From assembly GCA_010645155.1 (NCBI GenBank), contig CM021317.1, positions 7,635,417-7,699,416 on the forward strand: a stretch of 64,000 nt of DNA, written 5' to 3'. Shown here in pieces: positions 12,659-22,699 of this stretch. Source of the stretch: Tigriopus japonicus (Eukaryota; Arthropoda; Copepoda; Harpacticoida; Harpacticidae). The position numbers and the translations under genes were made by a program. The stretch's first letter is position 1; every line of letters begins with the position of its first letter. The notes under the pieces are model-generated. The model was not told the origin of the DNA, did no database searches, and saw only the letters and a list, made by a program, of their open reading frames with translations.

Positions 12659-14782
12659 TTATTGGATCCGCTGACAATTGTTGCTCTGAGCAAATTGGTC
12701 GTCGTCAATTGGTTCGTTCCTCATTTGGCACTCGTAACGACGACCTTCTATTGTGACGACGTCCACAAAGTCGAATTGGCCTCCATCTGTTCCAACGTGA
12801 TATAGAGCAACGCCTGCAACATACGCAAATGTAATTGGAGAGTTAAAAATAAGTTTGAAGTGAGTTCTGTGAGACAGGCCAAACTTCCGTGAGGATCTTC
12901 TTGAAGGCCGTTGACAAATTTTGAGGAAAATTGCTCGTATTCGATCTCTTTCTTATCTAACAAGTTTATTGGATATCTTAAGGTGATCATAATTGTTCTA
13001 CTGCCTTTAATTAGGCAATTATAGAACTTGACGGCAAACATACCAGTTAAGGATTCCGGTCAAGAGTTTTGAAAGAGCCAAACTAGGTCAGAAATGGCAG
13101 CTGGTAGCTTTAGAATTTCAAAGAGAGTTAATAGAATCGACAAAGGCCATCTCGTTGAGTGTGTTTTTCATTGCCTGCCAAATTTTCTTTTTTAACTTGC
13201 GTGGGATCTGTATGAAAAGATATCCACATGAAATGAAATAAAACATAAAAAACAGAAGACTTTTTTTTCAGGATTATTAATGAAATGTCTGTCTTGTACG
13301 CAATGTCAAAATGCATGTATTCATCGAAGGTCTTATGTTTGATCATTGTTTATCATTAAGCAAAAACATGAAGGTGACCAAAACTTCAAAAGGAATTAAT
13401 CAGGACTGTTTTGGTTGAACGTAAGTATATAACGTGACAATGAATTTAAAATGACACTCCATGATCAAGACAATGACAGGCTTATTGGCGAAATTACAGG
13501 GTCATCCGTATTTAGTGTCCCATGCCAAATAAAGAATTACACGAAACTCAATAATGTCACACTATTATTGAAGATATATCAGTTAAATGAAACATCTTTT
13601 GGTATACTTGAAGCAAGACTTAGTAAAATTGATCGCCTTGTTTAGAAACTATGATTTTGTATCCAATGATGGCTCTCACACTCAAATTATGCAGCGTCTA
13701 GTCTGAAAAATTATTCTATCTTTGACAACCTATTCCAAAGCTGTAAAGTGACTGAATACCTCCACTTTTCCTGATATTTTCCCAAAAAAGTCGCTTTTGC
13801 ATCTTGCTTTGTCAAAAATTAGCGCTAAAATCTAAGGGACGATAATTTTGCACCACCCTGTACACAAGCAAATCATAGATGTACATATATAATCATGAAT
13901 CGTCTTGTGTTGTACCTTTTACACGCCAAAGGCAAAATGTGTCTGTGATTTCAAAGTTTGTCGAGCAAAAGTTCCTCTTGCATTTTCCCCCCGTCTAAAT
14001 TCCGCATATCTCCCTGATTTTTATGACTCAGCTGTGAAAACTGATTAGAGTAAAACAATCTCTTACTCATGAATTCGGCATTTTCACCCATGTTCTGTAT
14101 CTCGAAAGCGTCGCACTCTCCAATATCTGGACCATCCAGAAAATCAATCGACCCCGTATTGTACCTTCCGGGAAGAGTGTCAGTGAAGCAGCATTCACTT
14201 TGGCCGCAAACCTAAAATAAATAAAATTTGATTAGGGTTGGTCTACACGTCAAATAATTCATCCAAGAATATGACAAATATTTGCCGAAAGGTTCAAAAT
14301 GCTTAGTGAACAGTGGAAGTGGAGAGCACTAAAAGTTAGGTTTAACTAAACGTTTTTTATCGCAGATTGAGGCACACTTCGAAGTCACAGATGCATTTTT
14401 CCATTGGCAAGTAAGGAGGTCTCCAGAAGAGGTTGCGAGATTGTACATCTGTGATTTCAAACTTCACCTCAAACTGCGATGTAAAATTTGTCGTGCAACT
14501 GTACTTTAAGGATGACTCCTACACGGACCATTTTGACAAATCTTTGTCAAATATTTTGATGAATTATTTGACCTGTAGACCAGTCTTTAGTTCAATAAAA
14601 TTCTAGTATTTCATTTTAAAGATATGTGTACGTACCTTGGCTGCAATATGTCCTAGTTTGGTCATACCACACGAGTTGCATTCGGCAGTTTGGATCCAGA
14701 TTTCTTTGATCGTGTCCAAACTTGTTCCCAATGAACTCATTAGAAGTAAACAGAAGAGAGTTGCTCCATTGAATTTCTGCAT
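12659..14782 (-). CDS. small secreted cysteine-rich protein, tandem paralog 2
   Basis: Exons (- strand): 14782-14636, 14211-14067 and 12813-12659 (stop TAA at 12659-12661). Intron phases are 0 and 1, all GT-AG, giving a 148-residue product. Residues 1-21 form a hydrophobic signal peptide (FCLLLMSSLG). The mature part carries CNSCGMTKLGHIAAK, VCGQSECC, GPDIGECDAFEI and a C-terminal module with LYHVGTDGGQFDFV and two more cysteines. It is the paralog of the gene at 15940-17018: the same three exons, the same intron phases, and conserved CxxCGMT, IAxK, CGxxxCC, IGxCDxFxI and LYHxGTDGxQxD motifs. The family is not recognised; the LYH-G-TDG strand pattern vaguely recalls PLAT-like beta sandwiches, which is only a guess. 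Intron 1 holds a foldback element and intron 2 a mariner-type miniature element, so the gene has grown by transposon insertion. Confidence 0.8.
13497..13860. mobile_element. mariner-like miniature element with TA ends
   Basis: Its ends are CAGGGTCATCCGTATTTAGT and, inverted, CAGGGTGGTGCAAAATTATC, flanked by TA on both sides. It shares both termini and adjacent sequence with the element at 30460-30846, in the opposite orientation (for example CGTCCC(C/T)TAGATTTT near one end). At 364 bp it is too short for a transposase. It lies in intron 2 of the secreted paralog gene. Confidence 0.7.
14239..14582. repeat. foldback (palindromic) miniature element
   Basis: The outer arms both read TGGTCTACA(C/G)GTCAAAT then AATTCATC when folded, and the inner segments ATCGCAG(A/T)TTGAGG and TCACAGATG are also mirrored, so nearly the whole 344 bp is an imperfect palindrome. 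It occupies most of intron 1 of the secreted paralog 2 gene. No clear target duplication was found. Confidence 0.7.
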
Positions 14783-15939
14783 CGTCGATCTTCTCAGAAT
14801 ACTGAATTAGAAACCGATGATCACGTTGTTTCATGTTACAAAAGACAAAAGATAAGAGGACCTTTTCAATTCATAAACAAACCTCAGGCCCAGGAAATTG
14901 CCTTTTTAGTCTTCCAGGAAAAAATTGCATTTTAAACAGGATTCAATATCTAAGAATACTTGGGGGCGGGAAAAGTGCAAAGTTTGATGTCATAGAAACG
15001 AGGATGTGACGATAGTCGTAGAACTAACTATTAAAAGGGGAACAAATTTTGCTCATCAAAGTCAACAATGGAATTGACTTTTTCCAAAGGCAATTGTGAT
15101 TGCAGGTCTTTGTTATAACATTTTGTTCGAATTCTTTTATGAAGCGCAGGTTTGCAACAATCTCAAAAATTGGACTTGCCTTTTAAATAAAAAACAAGAT
15201 TTTTATCCGCCATCTAGATAGCAGTTTAATACAGTGTGGCACGATGGTTTGAATAAATCAACTTTGGACATTTAAAAAAAATGTTTAAAAGTTATCGTTT
15301 TTACTCTTTATCAAGAGAGGTGCGCTAAAAGATAAAAATAGCAAGCAAATGATTGACTTATTTGACAAGCGAACCTTTGTTGTTTTGATAAATAAAAACG
15401 CACGATCGTGACAGACGAAAAACTTTTATGTCACACTGTATCTTTGAATAAGAAGTCATATTTCAGTTGTATTATTTCAAATTACTACAGTTAATTCGAA
15501 TGAACAAGTTTAACGCTCGTTATTAATTCGAGATTTTGATTAAGATATGATCATTGTAGTTATTTGACCCCAACCTCGTGTTGATTATGATATCCGAAAA
15601 AATAACTTGCCACCCTCAACTTAAGTAGAAATGAGATGATTATAATTATTCGATTACCATATCAATGATATGATAAAGGGATAAACCGCATATTTTCTTT
15701 TAAATTTGCAAGTTTTGGGGCTTTGGAAATCAAAAAAAGTCCACCAAACGCACAACTAATCAGATTTATCCTTGAAGTAATCCAAGATGACCAAGCATTA
15801 TCCATATTCTGTCAATGGATCAAGGCTCTCATGCCGAACAATGGAGATCGGTTTTATCTGTTTTAGTAAATTTCGAAGCAATTTTAGTTCGAGTCACTCA
15901 TTAAATTGGTTTTGAATGTTTGGTCTATATTTCATTGAC
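14783..15939. other. intergenic between the two secreted paralogs
   Basis: About 1.16 kb between the start of paralog 2 and the stop of paralog 1, both on the - strand. It should contain the promoter of paralog 2, but no clear TATA box was found. It is A+T-rich without other recognisable features. Confidence 0.5.
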
Positions 15940-17018
15940 TTAAAAGACAACACAGTCCCCAGGCTTAGAAATGACAAAAGAGGTTCCATCCAAAAAGATA
16001 TTCTCAAAGAAACACTCTGCAGTTTGAACCATGTTGTTGGTGTCCCGAACCTCAATCTTGATCGAGTCGATTTGAGCACCGTCAGTTCCTCCATGGTAGA
16101 GTCCAACCTCTGTAAAAGTAGGATAACTTGTATTTATGACAAGGACATTTTCAAGACTTTTTGCTAAAAACGTCGACCAATTTTTTTGTTGCCCTCGTTG
16201 TTGTTAAGCCGTTAAACAATTTTTTATCATGTGGCACTCCAGTTTTTTAAACACATGTTTTTGCTTTTGAAAGAACTTTTGAGGGAACGTTTCTTTCATG
16301 GGTTTTTGACTCTGATTTCTTGACATGAAAATGCCCCTTTTGTTACTTAAAGGTGATTATAACATTTGTGTGAAGGACCTTTAAAGACCAGGGCCAATAA
16401 TAAAAACCATGTATTTTCATGTTCTTTTGCTCATTTATGAATCTTGCTCCACAATCAAAAAAAAGTTGACATCGTTACAACTATTCGATCAAGAACCATT
16501 CCTTCTGGTTCTTTTGGGCAACTTCCTTAATCAGTACTCATTTTAAATTCTTAAACCATAATTTTGGATCATATAACTAAGGTTCCAGGAGACATTATCC
16601 ATGCATTTAGGGATACAAATCATCATTCAAAATACTCACGGACGTTTTCTTCCGAAATTGTTCCGATATCAAAATTATCACAATCGCCAATGCCAATTCC
16701 ATCGAAAACGTAGGCACCGCAATCGTCGAAAACGTTACCCAAATGGCTCGTGTAGCAACACCCCTTGGGCCCACAAATCTACCCAAGGAAAACGAAAAAC
16801 CCAAATATACTGTAAGTAAGTACTTCAGTGTCTCTGAGACTTTTGAGACCTACCTTGGTGGCAATATATCCAAATGGGGTCATTCCACATTGATCACAGC
16901 AAGCCACGACGACACCCACATTCTGGACAAGGGCTTCTTGAGCTTGCGTTTCAATCACAGAACAACTGACCAGAAAACCAAGAAGGATTGGAAGAGCCAC
17001 ATGCTTGATATGAGCCAT
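15940..17018 (-). CDS. small secreted cysteine-rich protein, tandem paralog 1
   Basis: Exons (- strand): 17018-16854, 16778-16640 and 16109-15940 (stop TAA at 15940-15942). Intron phases are 0 and 1 with GT-AG borders, giving a 157-residue product. Residues 1-27 form a signal peptide (HVALPILLGFLVSCSV). The mature part carries CCDQCGMTPFGYIATK, CGPKGCCYTSHLGNVF, GIGIGDCDNFDI and VGLYHGGTDGAQIDSIKIEV, followed by two more cysteines. The even pattern of paired cysteines points to a disulfide-stabilised extracellular protein. It is the tandem paralog of 12659-14782, with identical exon structure. The ligand and function are unknown. The start is the only ATG that begins a signal peptide, and a TATA box lies about 105 bases upstream. 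A fragment of its intron 2 boundary is duplicated in inverse orientation at 17481-17557. Confidence 0.85.
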
Positions 17019-17122
17019 CTTTGAAGATGATTTTAATGACCACGGATTTTTGATTTGAGGTTCGACTTTTGCTCAAGATAGCCTTTGTTTGCAACTTGCA
17101 CTTATCTGCACTTGGGTCAAGG

Positions 17123-17129
17123 CTTTATA
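17123..17129 (-). promoter_or_regulatory. candidate TATA box of secreted paralog 1
   Basis: On the - strand this reads TATAAAG, preceded by C and about 105 bases upstream of the start codon at 17018. That places the transcription start near 17095 with a short leader. Motif and position are the only evidence. Confidence 0.45.
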
Positions 17130-17480
17130 GGTACTTTAAGTTCAATGAGTGAGTCAGGACTATTTGTGAAGGTGAGATAATTGGCTGTAATAACAATTAA
17201 TCATTGTGAGTGACCTTTTGAAATGATCGATCTTTGACATTTACGTAGATATTGCTCACAAATCAAAAGTCATTACTAGAGCGGACAAACATAAAAAAAA
17301 CATATTTTTTAAAGAGAGAGAACGATTAGAGAGCGAAAATGTTCTATATTTTAAGTATATTTTAAAGACAAAAACATGGAAAAATTGATCAGAACATCCA
17401 AAAATATTCGCACTATAAAAGTTCTCTTGGAAATATCTGCACGAAAATATGAGAAAAAATTGAATTAAAAAGATTGATAT

Positions 17481-17557
17481 CGTGAGTATTTTGAATGATG
17501 ATTTGTATCCCTAAATGTATATATATTGTCTCCTGGAAACTTAGTTATATGATATCA
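17481..17557 (+). repeat. inverted duplicate of secreted paralog 1 exon 2/intron 2 boundary
   Basis: This segment is the reverse complement of 16563-16640 with few mismatches: it begins CGTGAGTATTTTGAATGATG, including the splice donor GTGAGT, and continues through TTTGTATCCCTAAATG and TTAGTTATATGAT. Immediately downstream the LINE sequence begins. It may be the relic of a third, inverted copy of the secreted gene cut off by the LINE, or a small templated insertion. Confidence 0.75.
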
Positions 17558-17840
17558 AAAGCCAATCAAAGAAAGTATTACTTTAAAATAACGACCCATA
17601 AAGACATATTAAAAGTAATTGACAAACTTCCAAATAAATCTAGCTCCGGAATAGATGAGCTCTCCAATATAGTCCTAAAAGGCATCAAAAACGAAATTGT
17701 TAGCCCACTAACTAAATTGATTAACATATCCCTTGTGACGGGATATGTGCCAATCGGCTGGAAAACAACAAAAGTCGGGCCTTTCTACAAGAGTGGTAAC
17801 AAAGAAGATCCATCAAATTATCGACCTATGGGAGTGATTA
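17558..17840 (+). mobile_element. LINE reverse transcriptase, 5' segment (interrupted)
   Basis: The translation gives a non-LTR reverse transcriptase N-terminal region: DKLPNKSSSGIDELSN, then VGPFYKSG and DPSNYRP, the conserved segment before RT motif 1. It stops being RT after NYRP because another repeat is inserted, and it resumes at about 19674 with SIMPSLSKILEK. The LINE is 5'-truncated: no endonuclease was seen upstream. The extra N-terminal residues of the open frame come from non-LINE DNA at 17495-17557. Confidence 0.85.
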
Positions 17841-18293
17841 CCGTATCATTTTACGGACCTGCTGCCGTCTCTAACTGCCGTTAGCAGTGTAGGCTTGCCA
17901 AAAAATCTCAGTTTTCAAGGGTCAGATTTTCGGAAAATGTTGCATTTATGGGCAATGGCATGGTTAATGTATGTTGAGAAGTATTGCAAAGTAATTTGAA
18001 AACAAATGGAGCAATTAGAAGCCTTCAATTAAACAAATTATTTGTTTTTTGGTTTAGTTGCCCCAGGAACCGATCTCCTCTGGCCATCTTGTTATTCAAA
18101 GTCGGGCAATCCTAATTTCAAAGTTCGGAAGAACCCTCTCAACTTATGTAGCGAAATTTTAGATAAAAACAACAAAACATACTTTTTTTGCAAGTACAAT
18201 GTCAAGAATTGCTTCAAGTTGTGCAGATAAGAAAGGTATTGTTGCAATCACCAGGCCTAAATCTTCGTTTTAGTTACCTCGCACGCTCATCAG

Positions 18294-19604
18294 TATGGAC
18301 GGGCAAATAGTGTAAAAAGATTTTTGGTAACATAAACCCATTTTTTCTGCACTTTTGCACTTTTCACCTTTATTTGCACTTTTTATTTACGTTTTTGGCC
18401 AAAATTGACAAATTGTTAAGAAAATGTAGTGGCTTTTGTAAGAATTTTTAGTTTCAAGATCAAATTTTGAACTAGTCAAAAAAGCTTGTATTTGCAATCA
18501 ACCATTCTTAGCACCTTGAAGAAATATATGCATTTCAGACGCAAAACTCACACTTTATTCACCATCTTGGCTTTAACTACAACATCCTGTTTACTAAACT
18601 AAATATTAAACAAAAGAATCTCATTGCAGGCAACCAACAAATAGCAAACCTAAAGAAACTCATGTTATGGTAATGGAATGATCTATAAACAATATAGATT
18701 GCAGAATTAGGTTTGTTGCCTACAAAGATCACTATTTCTAAAAAAGGCCGTTATAAACTTAAAATCATCAAGCTAAGGATACATCAATGTAGCACTACAC
18801 ATTGTTTAATTGACTTGGAGATATTACTTTTAAGTTCCAAAAGTATTTGAGAACAGTTTTGATGTGATGAGACAATGAATGCCACATTTGAAATTGAGTT
18901 CTGGTAATTAGGCCATGGGCCAAATATTGAAGTAATGTCACTAAAAACTTGCTTAAAACACATTTTTGACTATTTTCTTTGATGCAATTGCTAGGCACAC
19001 GTGGGTATTTTTCTTTTTTTGTTCAATTTTCAATGTCTGTTTTTGAACAACTTGAAGGACGAAAACGGAGTGATGTAAAGCCATATAAAACAATTGCTAA
19101 ATATATTTCGACAATATTTTAGGTACATACATCCACAAGACCACCTTAGGAATGAAAAATTCAGAAGATTGATGACTAGAGTATTTTTAATGACTTTACA
19201 TCCTTTTTGCTAGTGACCTAATTAATAGAACTCTATTACTTGTGCGGCATTGTCTCTTCACCTCAAACTAGTCTCAAATGTCTTTAGAACTTGTAAATGA
19301 CTTCTCCTGCTCAATTAGGAGCCGTGGGTACTCCATGAATGACGTTTTAAGTCCAAAAAGAAGTTATTTGCTCTTTTTTGGCATTTATTTGCACTTTTTT
19401 GACACTTATTTGCTCTTTTTTCGACATTTATTTGTTCCTTTTTGACATTAATTTGCTCTTTTTTCGACATTTATTTGTTCCTTTTTGACATTAATTTGCC
19501 TTTTCAACATTTTTCTGCACTTTGTTTTGCACTTTTGGGCACATTTTTTTGCAGCTTTTGGTAACTAAAAGGGTAAGATTACTTGCACTTTCTGCCCGTC
19601 CCGA
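18294..19604. mobile_element. non-autonomous hAT-like element, 1.3 kb
   Basis: It is flanked by a perfect 8-bp duplication, CTCATCAG at 18286-18293 and 19605-19612, which fits the hAT target pattern (T at position 2, A at position 7). The termini are inverted: TATGGACGGGCAAATAGTG and, folded, TCGGGACGGGCAGAAAGTG. Subterminal sequence is full of TTTGCACTTTT-type repeats on both sides. No transposase reading frame is present; the largest frames are under 70 codons. The matching uninterrupted repeat at 51253-51757 shows the empty site. Confidence 0.85.
19366..19505. repeat. tandem repeat inside the hAT-like element
   Basis: Units of about 21 bp, TTTTTGACATT(A/T)ATTTG(C/T)TC, repeat six to seven times, with a clear 42-bp higher-order period near the centre. 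It forms the subterminal part of the element, where hAT elements often carry transposase-binding repeats; similar TTTGCACTTTT motifs occur at the other end near 18350-18390. Confidence 0.7.
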
Positions 19605-19673
19605 CTCATCAGAAACACAGGTCTTCCGAACTTTTTTTCCCGCCAAAAATGATGACGTCACTAGTAATTGCTG

Positions 19674-21243
19674 TAATTAGCATAATGCCTTCCCTGTCGA
19701 AAATTCTGGAAAAAATCGTATATCAGCAAATTTTTGCCCCTTTTGCGGAAAATCATTTGACTGATTTCCAGTTTGGATTTAGGCCCAATCATAGAACAAG
19801 TCACGCTGTGCATAGTTTCCTCGAAAATATGAGGAAAGAAAATAACCATAAATACTCAGTCGGAATATTCCTGGACCTGAAGAAGGCCTTCGACATTGTG
19901 AACCACGACATCACATTCTTGTTACAAAGATGGCAAAATATGGGTACAGTGAAAATATATTGAGATGGACTAGGGACTATCTCTCCTTAAGGCAACAACG
20001 AGTAGATCTCGACGGGGTATCGTCTTATTTCACAAGCACATGTGATGTGCCACAAGGAAGTGTCTTGGGCCCATTATTTTTCTTAATTTATATTAATGAC
20101 CTTCCTAGAACGACGAGTTCCAAATTCACGATATTCGCCGACGACACAACGTTACAGCACTTCGGGAGTAACCTTAAACAATTGGAACAGGAATGTAATC
20201 GATCTTTAATGGAAATTTCCTCCTGGTTGTTAACTAACAGACTTGTTTTGAATATAGAAAAGACGAGATTTATTTTGTTTAGTCCACGGAATGTTGGAAA
20301 TAATTTGAGTTTGTCGCTTAATTGGACAAAAATAACTCGAGTAGGATCAAAATGCAAAGAAAAATTTAGATTTTTAGGGTTACTTATCGACGAGCAATTA
20401 ACTTGGAAAGAGCAAATTCGGTATGAGGGCTCAAGCGTCCACAAAATCATGTTCACTTTTTTCTTAGCTAAACAACTAATTCCCAAACTCTTGAAGATAT
20501 TACTAAATAACACCTTAATCAAATCCAGATTAGAATACGAGATAGAATTCCATGGCGATAGACCGGCAGTACAAGGCTTACTCGTCTTACAAAAGAAGGC
20601 GGTAAGATGGATTATGAGAGCTAAGAGTCGCTCACACACAGGAAGTATTTTCAAAACATTTAACATCCTAAAAATCCATGACTTAATGAAAGTCAAGCGT
20701 CTAAAATTCTTATATAGCTGCCTCACTAATCAAACGCCGTCTATTATTAATCATTATACGTTCAAAGAGAAGAGGGGGGATCAATACCTATACTTTGATT
20801 TACCAAAAATGCGACTTGAATGGCGTAAGAAATTTCCTGGTTACTCTTTTCCACAAGCCTGGAACGAACATCTTTCACAAGTTAAAATTGACCTGTTGGC
20901 ACTAAACACAATTAAGACATGGGCCTTACATTTGACGGAGGGAATCACGAGGGCATACTCTTCCAACTGCACCTTAATGAATTGTTATTCCTGCAACAGT
21001 ACGATAGACGACACCTCGGGTACATCCTGATATATCCCTCCATCTTTTTGGTTTGGGATAAAAAAAAAGAAAGTTAAAACGTCAAGCTCAATTATCTCCA
21101 ATGATTCTCTTAAGGAATCAGTAAGGGTTTCCCACGAAAACAAGCCATTTGGCTTATGGGTAACCTTGGGATCGCGGCGAAAAATATCATGCTACCTATC
21201 ACATCATGCCCACGTCCCTCAATAAAAATCAATCAATCAATAT
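19674..21243 (+). pseudogene. LINE reverse transcriptase, 3' segment with frameshift, CR1/L2-like
   Basis: It continues the RT begun at 17558. The first frame (to 19963) carries SIMPSLSKILEKI, FQFGFRPNHRT and GIFLDLKKAFD. A shift near 19930-19950 moves the reading to the frame of 19930-21030, which carries YLSLRQQRV, DVPQGSVLGPLFFLIYIND, the catalytic FADDTTL (the YADD box), and FLGLLIDEQLTW, then a thumb/C-terminal region. There is no RNase H. The 3' end is a short (AATC)n run at about 21226-21240, typical of CR1/L2-group LINEs. It is inactivated by the frameshift and by the insertion at 17841-19673. Confidence 0.88.
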
Positions 21244-21426
21244 CATTCAAATCAGGAAGGCCTGGGAAAATCGGAAAAAAACTAAACAGCCTTTTTAAGC
21301 TCGTTCCTTGGGCACAAAAAGTTTTTTTGACTTGATTTTTTGTCTGAACTTGTCACTTTTTAGGCCAAAATTATTTCAGCACTTATTTTTGTTCGACAAT
21401 TTATTGTTCTCGCCTTTTAGATCGTT

Positions 21427-22690
21427 ATGAATTTGTAGGAAAATGTCGCCTTCACAACTACTGATGTGTTTCGAGTTGGATTTTTGGCAGAGTTTACCAT
21501 TTTTGTTTTTAGGGTCAAAAATCTGACCACAACTAAACTTATCAACAAGCAATAGACCTTTTTGCCATAAAATATAGCAACACTGCCAACTCGAAATCCA
21601 TTTTTATAACTATGGATGAAACTCAAATTCGAACTAGCTCGAGTGTTGCCAAATTGGTCCCTGTTTAGGTCTTTTCAAAAAGTACAATAAAACCTGCCCT
21701 TTTTAACAGCAATAAACTTCAGAGTCAAAACTGGCAGCACTCCTGGTTCGAAACACATCACTACTCACAATTGTTGAGCGGACAGTTAGAGCGACTAGAC
21801 ATGCGAATCAAGACCAACTTTTTTAAATTTGTTCAGGAAGCTAAAGGTTAATTTTTGTCCATATATGTATTAGATTAACCCTACATAATGCAAAAGCTTA
21901 AATTTGTGTTCTTCCTATCAGTGACTTACTTGGAGACTTAGTTGGAGCATTCAAATCCAAGGCATGGTCACCTAGTGACGTCCTGGTTCTTTCAAGGAAG
22001 TGACCACTAACAATAGCAAAAAATGACCCAAAAACATTACTGAATCCACCTTTGATTCATCAATTGCATGGTTGTCATTTGCCTGGTCACAAATTTCAAA
22101 TATTCCCGCACTTTTGTCCACTCAACAGTTGGCGATGGGCGTCACGCTTTAACGATTACTCTTCCTCTAGTGTTTAATTGATCTCAATCTTAGATCAGTT
22201 ATAATCACTAGATAGCGTGCAAGCTTTAGCCTGGCTGATTTGGCAAGCGGGGCGGAATGCGTTGAATTCATGAGGAAAATGTCGCCCTCACATCTGTTGA
22301 CCGGGCAATTAGTGTGACCAAACGTGTGATTCAAGACTAACTTTTCAAAACTCGTTCTTGAAGGCACAAGTCAGTTTTTGTCCATATATGCATTGGATTA
22401 ACGCTATATAACGCAAAAGCTTAAATTTCTGTTCTTCCTACCAATGACTTATTCAATGTATTGTCAAAAAAGTTCCTAGTTGTCGTACTCATATCCATGG
22501 CATGGTCACCTAGTGACGTCTTTGGTTCTTTCACGAAAGTGACCACCAGCAATGACAAAGAATGACCCAAAAACATTACTGAATTCCACATTTGACTCAT
22601 CACTTGCATGGTTGACATTTGCCTGGTCACACATTTCAAATGTTCCCGCACATTTGTCCGCTCGACAGTTGGCGACCGGAGACACATTTT
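21427..22690 (-). repeat. direct duplication with zinc-finger-like coding remnants
   Basis: Unit A (21427-22148) and unit B (22261-22690) are diverged direct copies, for example GCATGGTCACCTAGTGACGTC at about 21962 and 22500 and a shared stretch ending CAACAGTTGGCGA or CGACAGTTGGCGA. On the - strand unit B decodes two C-x4-C patterns: NCRADKCAGTFEMC followed by NHASDE (22600-22672), and LVLNHTFGHTNCPVNRCEGD (22275-22360). Unit A keeps both with stops (NCPLNNCE, FEICDQ). The C-x4-C...H layout resembles FLYWCH/MULE-type zinc fingers, but a profile search would be needed. Unit A is further interrupted by a hAT element at 21459-21763. Confidence 0.6.
21459..21763. mobile_element. hAT-type miniature element, 305 bp
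   Basis: The termini TACTGATGTGTTTCGAGTT and, folded, TAGTGATGTGTTTCGAACC are inverted repeats. The flanking 8-mers are TTCACAAC (21451-21458) and CTCACAAT (21764-21771), with two differences. The duplicated unit at 22281-22300 has one uninterrupted CTCACATC at the equivalent position, giving the empty site. There is no coding capacity. Confidence 0.85.
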
Positions 22691-22699
22691 TAGGCTTAC

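Larger units (their letters stand above)
17841..19673 (+). mobile_element. unclassified ~0.5-kb repeat inserted in the LINE (itself interrupted)
   Basis: The flanks 17841-18293 and 19605-19673 together match, in reverse orientation, the uninterrupted copy at 51253-51757. Shared landmarks are GTATCAT, GTTAGCAGT(G/C)TAGGCTTGCC, CCTAAATCTTCGTTTTAG and CCCGCCAAAAATGATG. The two ends are loosely inverted (AGTGA...ATCATTTT on each side), so it may be a DNA transposon, but no clean target duplication was identified. Its middle is interrupted by the hAT-like element 18294-19604. A frame at 18042-18230 is conserved between the two copies. Confidence 0.7.
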
